From JBDRZD01 sp964623395 (GTDB taxonomy: Bacteria; Hydrothermota; Hydrothermia; Hydrothermales; Hydrothermaceae), in assembly GCA_964623395.1 (NCBI GenBank), contig CAZUSI010000028.1:1-18838 (forward strand): a stretch of 18,838 bases of DNA. The letters run 5' to 3'. Every line of letters starts with the position of its first letter. Position 1 is the first letter of the stretch. Made by a program: the position numbers and the translations under genes. The notes below the pieces were generated by a model. The model was not told the DNA's origin. It worked only from the letters and a program-made list of their open reading frames with translations, and did not search any database. This document shows positions 15,729 through 18,838 of this stretch, piece by piece.

Positions 15729-15802
15729 GCGTCCGTAGCTCAATTGGAAAGAGCACAGGGTTGCGGACCCTGAGGTTGTGGGTTCAAGTCCCACCGGACG
15801 CG
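15729..15802 (+). tRNA. tRNA-Arg, anticodon GCG
   Basis: A full cloverleaf folds: acceptor GCGTCCG (15729-15735) with CGGACGC (15795-15801) and discriminator G; D-stem GCTC/GAGC with GG in the loop; anticodon stem CAGGG/CCCTG with loop TTGCGGA giving anticodon GCG (CGC, and CGU by wobble); variable AGGTT; T-stem GTGGG/CCCAC with loop TTCAAGT. C35 and A20 fit arginine identity. CCA is not encoded (TTA follows), so a CCA-adding enzyme is required. The 3' end abuts the porB stop codon on the opposite strand with no spacer. Most bacteria read CGY/CGA with ACG (inosine), so GCG is unusual. CGN arginine codons appear rare in the neighbouring genes. Confidence 0.95.
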
Positions 15803-16741
15803 TTACCTTATTTTTTTACCATCTAAAAAAAGGAGTTTTTCCCATTTTTCATCAATTCTTTTCTGAATCTCTTCAATAAGGTCTTCTCTTTCAATAAGAT
15901 GTTTGAATCTTTCTTGTTTTTCTAAAAAAAGTTTTATAGGTAATTTATTTTTTGGCTTATAATTTACTTTATAAACACCATTATCAATTTCATAAAGTGG
16001 CCAAAAACAAGTCTCAACAGCAAGTCTTGCCATTTCTATGGATTCACTTTCTTCATATCCCCAACCAGGAACACATGGAGAAATAACAGCAATAAATTTT
16101 GGACCTTCAATTTCAAATGCTCTCCTTACTTTCCTTATTAAATCACCAAAATGGGAAGGAGAACCCTGTGCTGCATAAGGAATTCCATGGGCAGCAATTA
16201 TTTCTGTAATATCTTTTCTTTCTTGCATTTTCCCAGGAATTAATTTTCCTGCAGGTGAAGTTGTTGTGCTTGCACCAAATGGTGTTCCTGATGACCTTTG
16301 GATTCCTGTATTCATATATGCCTGATTATCATACAAAACATATAGAAAATTATGTCCCCTTTCAATTGCTCCTGAAAGTGCTTGAAGACCTATATCATAT
16401 GTTCCACCATCTCCTCCAAATGCAACAAAATTTATCTTCTTATCTTCTGGTATAACTCTTTTTTTCTTTAATGCCTTAAAGGCAGTTTCAACACCCGCAA
16501 TAGTTGCTGCTGCATTTTCAAAAGCAGAATGTATCCAAGGGACTGGCCAAGAAGAGTAGGGAAATATTGTTGTAGTAACTTCCATACAACCGGTTGCATT
16601 TGCCACTATCACAGGATAATCAGATGAAGATAAAACAATTTTAACTATTGAAGGAAATGGACATCCAGCACATGCTCTATGACCGGATGCAAGTCCTAAA
16701 TTCCTTTCTGAAAGCTCCTTTAAAGAAAGTATTTTTTTCAT
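15803..16741 (-). CDS. porB: Pyruvate:ferredoxin oxidoreductase beta subunit
   Basis: Thiamine-diphosphate-binding subunit of the four-subunit enzyme that oxidises pyruvate and CoA to acetyl-CoA and CO2, passing electrons to ferredoxin. The TPP/Mg motif is GDGGTYDIG (110-118), ending at NQ (139-140) in VLYDNQAYMN. Four cysteines placed to bind the proximal 4Fe-4S cluster are C24 and C27 (RACAGCPFP), C52 (ATGCMEV) and C223 (SPCVPGWGY). The length of 312 aa is typical. Two consecutive ATGs exist: the first (16744) lies one nt from GGGAGG, while the second (16741) lies four nt away and is preferred, giving a TGATG junction with porA. Substrate is taken as pyruvate from the GDAB order and motifs; a related 2-oxoacid cannot be excluded. 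Confidence 0.93.
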   Translation of the reverse strand: MKKILSLKELSERNLGLASGHRACAGCPFPSIVKIVLSSSDYPVIVANATGCMEVTTTIFPYSSWPVPWIHSAFENAAATIAGVETAFKALKKKRVIPEDKKINFVAFGGDGGTYDIGLQALSGAIERGHNFLYVLYDNQAYMNTGIQRSSGTPFGASTTTSPAGKLIPGKMQERKDITEIIAAHGIPYAAQGSPSHFGDLIRKVRRAFEIEGPKFIAVISPCVPGWGYEESESIEMARLAVETCFWPLYEIDNGVYKVNYKPKNKLPIKLFLEKQERFKHLIEREDLIEEIQKRIDEKWEKLLFLDGKKIR

Positions 16742-17931
16742 CATTCCTCCCTAACCCCTATATATAAAACTTCAGGGAATTTTTCACCCTCTGAAAATTT
16801 TTTTGTTATTTCAATTATTTTAAAGGCATCATTTAATGTAAATTCTCTTCCTCCAAGTCCAAATATAAAATTTATTGAATTTATTCTTTCAGGAAGAGGA
16901 TAAAGAGCTGCCTTTGTTTCAATTGCAAGGGGACCCCCCATTGTGCTTAATGTTTCAGCCCTATCCATTATTCCTATTGCTTTAAATTTTTTTATTTTCT
17001 CTCTTAAAATTTCATAAGGGAATGGTCTAAATGTTTTAATTCTTAAAAGACCAACTTTTATTCCCTCTTTTCTTTTAATATCTATTGCTTCTTTCATTGT
17101 TCCTGATGCTGATGACATTGAAATTATAAGAAAATCAGCATCTTCAATTTTATATTCTTCAACAAAAGAAGGAAAATTTGTTTCAAATCTTTCATTGTAT
17201 TCCTTTGTAACTTCTTCTATGATTTTCTTTGAATTAATCATTGCTTCAATTTGTCCCCTTTTATGTTCAAAATAATAATCATAAAGATCAAGAGGACCAA
17301 CAGTTATTGGATTTTGAATATCAAGAAGGGAATAAAGGGGTTCTCTTTTCCCAAGAAATTCTCTCACTTTTTCATCCGGTAAAGTATTAACAACTTCCAT
17401 CCCATGAGTTATTATAAAACCATCCATACATACCATTGCAGGAAGATTTGCCTTCTCAGAAATTTTAACAGCCATTATTATTGTATGATAAACTTCATTT
17501 GCATTTTCACAATAAAATTGGAGCCAACCAGCATCCCTTGAACCCATTGTATCTGAATGATCACCATGAATGTTAATCGGGGCAGATAATGCTCTATTTC
17601 CTACAACCATTACAATGGGCAATCTTAAACCTGATGCTATGTAAAGCATTTCATGCATTAATGCAAGTCCTTGAGAAGAGGTAGCAGTCATCACCCTTGC
17701 ACCTGCTGCAGAAGCACCAATACAAACAGACATTGCAGAATGTTCAGATTCAACAGGAACAAATTCAGTATCAACCTCCCCATCAGAAACATATTTTGAA
17801 AATATCTGAACAATTTCAGTTGCAGGGGTTATTGGATATGCTGCAACAACATCAGGATTTATCTGTTTCATTGCATAAGCAGATGCTTCATTTCCTGTAA
17901 AAGCATGTTTTATAAAAGTTTTTGTTTTCAT
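16741..17931 (-). CDS. porA: Pyruvate:ferredoxin oxidoreductase alpha subunit
   Basis: Pyrimidine-domain subunit that binds the diphosphothiazole side of the cofactor with PorB. Motifs are GNEASAYAMKQINPDVVAAY followed by PITPATEI (33-40), ESEHSAMS (61-68) and IHGDHSDTMGSRDAGW (121-136), typical of the pyruvate type. The C-terminal domain has MDRAETLSTMGGPL and FGLGGREFT. An upstream in-frame ATG (17988) would add 19 residues (MWNMFKGLSSRGNRNGGYK) and overlap porD by 61 nt. It is rejected because GGAGG sits seven nt before the ATG at 17931, which forms an ATGA junction with porD like its neighbours. The resulting length is 396 aa, as expected. Confidence 0.94.
   Translation of the reverse strand: MKTKTFIKHAFTGNEASAYAMKQINPDVVAAYPITPATEIVQIFSKYVSDGEVDTEFVPVESEHSAMSVCIGASAAGARVMTATSSQGLALMHEMLYIASGLRLPIVMVVGNRALSAPINIHGDHSDTMGSRDAGWLQFYCENANEVYHTIIMAVKISEKANLPAMVCMDGFIITHGMEVVNTLPDEKVREFLGKREPLYSLLDIQNPITVGPLDLYDYYFEHKRGQIEAMINSKKIIEEVTKEYNERFETNFPSFVEEYKIEDADFLIISMSSASGTMKEAIDIKRKEGIKVGLLRIKTFRPFPYEILREKIKKFKAIGIMDRAETLSTMGGPLAIETKAALYPLPERINSINFIFGLGGREFTLNDAFKIIEITKKFSEGEKFPEVLYIGVREE
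16746..16751 (-). promoter_or_regulatory. Shine-Dalgarno choosing the second porB ATG
   Basis: GGGAGG at the end of porA is followed by A then ATGATG. Spacing is 1 nt to the first ATG and 4 nt to the second, so initiation at 16741 is favoured. The difference is one residue. Confidence 0.6.
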
Positions 17932-18206
17932 CTTATATCCTCCATTTCTATTGCCCCTTGAGGACAAACCCTTGAACATATTCCACAACCTTTACAAAAA
18001 TCTAAATCAAAGTCTAAAATTTTTCCATCAGAAACTTTTATAACTGAATCAGGGCAATAAAGCCAGCATAAAAGACAATTTGTGCATTTATTAGAATTAA
18101 ATTTTGGAATTTTGGATTTCCAATCCCCTGTCTTAAAATAAATTGAAGTTGGAACATTTTTTATAATCGCACCTTCTGGTAAATCTTTCCATGATTTAAA
18201 TTTCAT
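17928..18206 (-). CDS. porD: Pyruvate:ferredoxin oxidoreductase delta subunit (2[4Fe-4S] ferredoxin-like)
   Basis: Small electron-transfer subunit carrying two 4Fe-4S clusters between the TPP site and external ferredoxin. Both binding motifs are complete: CTNCLLCWLYC (C41, C44, C47, C51) and CKGCGICSRVC (C71, C74, C77, C81), each followed by Pro. The N-terminal 40 residues (SWKDLPEGAIIKN, then TGDWKSKIPKF) match PorD proteins rather than free ferredoxins. The length of 92 aa is normal. The start has a strong GAGGAGG a few nt upstream, lies inside porG, and overlaps it as ATGA. Confidence 0.93.
   Translation of the reverse strand: MKFKSWKDLPEGAIIKNVPTSIYFKTGDWKSKIPKFNSNKCTNCLLCWLYCPDSVIKVSDGKILDFDLDFCKGCGICSRVCPQGAIEMEDIR
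17939..17943 (-). promoter_or_regulatory. Shine-Dalgarno fixing the porA start
   Basis: GGAGG lies seven nt before the ATG at 17931 and inside the porD 3' end. It argues against the longer in-frame start at 17988. Confidence 0.8.
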
Positions 18207-18760
18207 TTTACCTCCTCATAAGCCCTTTTAATTGCTTCAATATTCTTTCTAACTATTTCCTCTCTAAATTTAATCTTTAATCTTTCTTCTACTGCTTTTA
18301 AAAAATCTTCAAAGGGTAAAATATTTAGAATTTTCATAAGAGCACCAAGCATTGGTGTATTTGGTAAATCTCTACCCATTATTTCTTTTGAAATCTTTGA
18401 AGCATCAACTACTTTTAAATTGCATTCTATACCAAGTTTCTTTTTTATTTCCTCAGGTTTTAAAGAAGTATTTACAAGAACAATTGTATCATTTCTTATT
18501 CCTTCACGAATTTTTGGAGAAGTTAAAAGTGTATCATCAAAAATTACAACAACATCAGGTGATGTAATTCCATAATGTCCCTTTATTTCTTCATCACTTA
18601 TCCTTGTAAAAGCAACAACAGGTGCTCCCCTTCTTTCAGGACCATATTCAGGGAATACTTGAATATATTTATCTTGATGCATCATTGCTTCTCCTAAAAG
18701 AAGTGCTGCTGTTTTTGCACCCATCCCCCCTCTCCCATGCCATCTTATTTCAATTTTCAT
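18203..18760 (-). CDS. porG: Pyruvate:ferredoxin oxidoreductase gamma subunit
   Basis: Gamma subunit of the complex, the domain of 2-oxoacid:acceptor oxidoreductases linked to CoA binding. It begins IRWHGRGGMGAKTAALLLGE (5-24) with the glycine-rich family signature, then QVFPEYGPERRGAPVVAFTR (34-53) and SPDVVVIFDDTLL. The closing segment LPNTPMLGALMKI is also typical. The length of 185 aa is normal. It is the first gene of the porGDAB order known from Thermotoga and archaeal pyruvate oxidoreductases. AAGGAG lies four nt before the ATG, and the promoter begins 36 nt upstream. Confidence 0.93.
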   Translation of the reverse strand: MKIEIRWHGRGGMGAKTAALLLGEAMMHQDKYIQVFPEYGPERRGAPVVAFTRISDEEIKGHYGITSPDVVVIFDDTLLTSPKIREGIRNDTIVLVNTSLKPEEIKKKLGIECNLKVVDASKISKEIMGRDLPNTPMLGALMKILNILPFEDFLKAVEERLKIKFREEIVRKNIEAIKRAYEEVK

Positions 18761-18795
18761 TTTACTCCTTAATTTTTTGAATTAATGAAAAATTA

Positions 18796-18824
18796 ATTAT
18801 AATGGATGAAATATTTTTTTACAA
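18796..18824 (-). promoter_or_regulatory. Sigma70-type promoter of the porGDAB operon
   Basis: On the minus strand TTGTAA (18819-18824), a 17-nt spacer and a perfect TATAAT (18796-18801). The expected start near 18789 leaves a leader of about 29 nt carrying AAGGAG before porG. ATTAAT-GAAAA-ATTAAT (18781-18797) is an inverted repeat over the start site that could be an operator but may be chance in this AT-rich DNA. Confidence 0.72.
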
Positions 18825-18838
18825 AACATTATAATTAT

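Noticed and set aside
15729..15802. A tRNA on the minus strand at the same place
   Set aside because: The complement folds by symmetry, but only the plus strand has the correct TTCAAGT T-loop, D-loop GG and T before the anticodon.
15803..15817. Terminator for the tRNA using the T-run at 15811-15817
   Set aside because: The run lies nine nt beyond the acceptor stem, and no separate hairpin precedes it; the tRNA fold is not a terminator stem.
17932..17988. Longer porA start adding 19 residues
   Set aside because: The extension does not look like PorA, overlaps porD by 61 nt, and a strong GGAGG precedes the internal ATG at 17931.
18781..18797. ATTAAT inverted repeat as a por operator
   Set aside because: A 6-bp, all-AT palindrome is expected often by chance in this sequence; kept only as a remark on the promoter.
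1..18838. CRISPR array, insertion sequence, prophage, toxin-antitoxin or defence island
   Set aside because: No spaced direct repeats, transposase, integrase or paired small toxin genes were seen; the Mut7-C protein has a PIN-like fold but no antitoxin partner.

Overview
The window is a strongly AT-rich, almost gap-free stretch of bacterial chromosome. It carries 19 protein genes, all on the minus strand, and one tRNA gene on the plus strand. The organism looks like an anaerobic diderm. A four-subunit pyruvate:ferredoxin oxidoreductase points to ferredoxin-based anaerobic metabolism, and a LolC/E-LolD lipoprotein-release system plus two predicted lipoproteins point to an outer membrane. Proteins rich in Lys, Glu and Ile, and Arg codons that are mostly AGA/AGG, would fit a thermophile of a poorly cultured phylum (WOR-3/Stahlbacteria-like lineages come to mind), but the placement is only a guess. 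McsA/McsB, usually thought of as Firmicutes proteins, are present. Nothing looks like a phage, transposon, CRISPR or defence island.

Right end (15803-18838): a porGDAB operon reads leftward from a good sigma70-type promoter (18796-18824). Its genes are joined by 4-, 4- and 1-nt overlaps. Its last stop codon directly abuts the 3' end of a convergent tRNA-Arg(GCG) gene (15729-15802).

Centre (15651-15728): the only real non-coding gap inside the window, about 78 nt. It holds two back-to-back promoters whose -35 boxes are the same 7 bp (TTGTCAA/TTGACAA). One fires right into the tRNA with almost no leader; the other fires left into prfB.

Left part (1-15650): a 15-gene run starts at prfB, which needs a classical programmed +1 frameshift (CTT TGA) to be read. 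The order is prfB, lysS, lolC/E, lolD, mcsA, mcsB, a MerR-like regulator, holA, a coiled-coil zinc-ribbon protein, a TPR lipoprotein, coaE, a Mut7-C protein, a SpoIID-like lipoprotein, a GAF-GAF-GGDEF membrane protein, and rnr. Adjacent genes overlap by 4-59 nt or are separated by 0-2 nt, so one long, translationally coupled transcript is likely. No rho-independent terminator is visible anywhere. Roles span translation (prfB, lysS, tRNA), lipoprotein export and envelope (Lol, SpoIID), protein quality control (McsAB), replication (holA), CoA synthesis (coaE), c-di-GMP signalling and RNA decay (rnr).

There is no gene-free stretch longer than 300 nt. The most interesting features are the regulatory knot at 15582-15730 (shared -35, near-leaderless tRNA, frameshifted prfB heading a very long operon), the rare GCG anticodon, and mcsAB placed in a Lol/holA context without ctsR or clpC.
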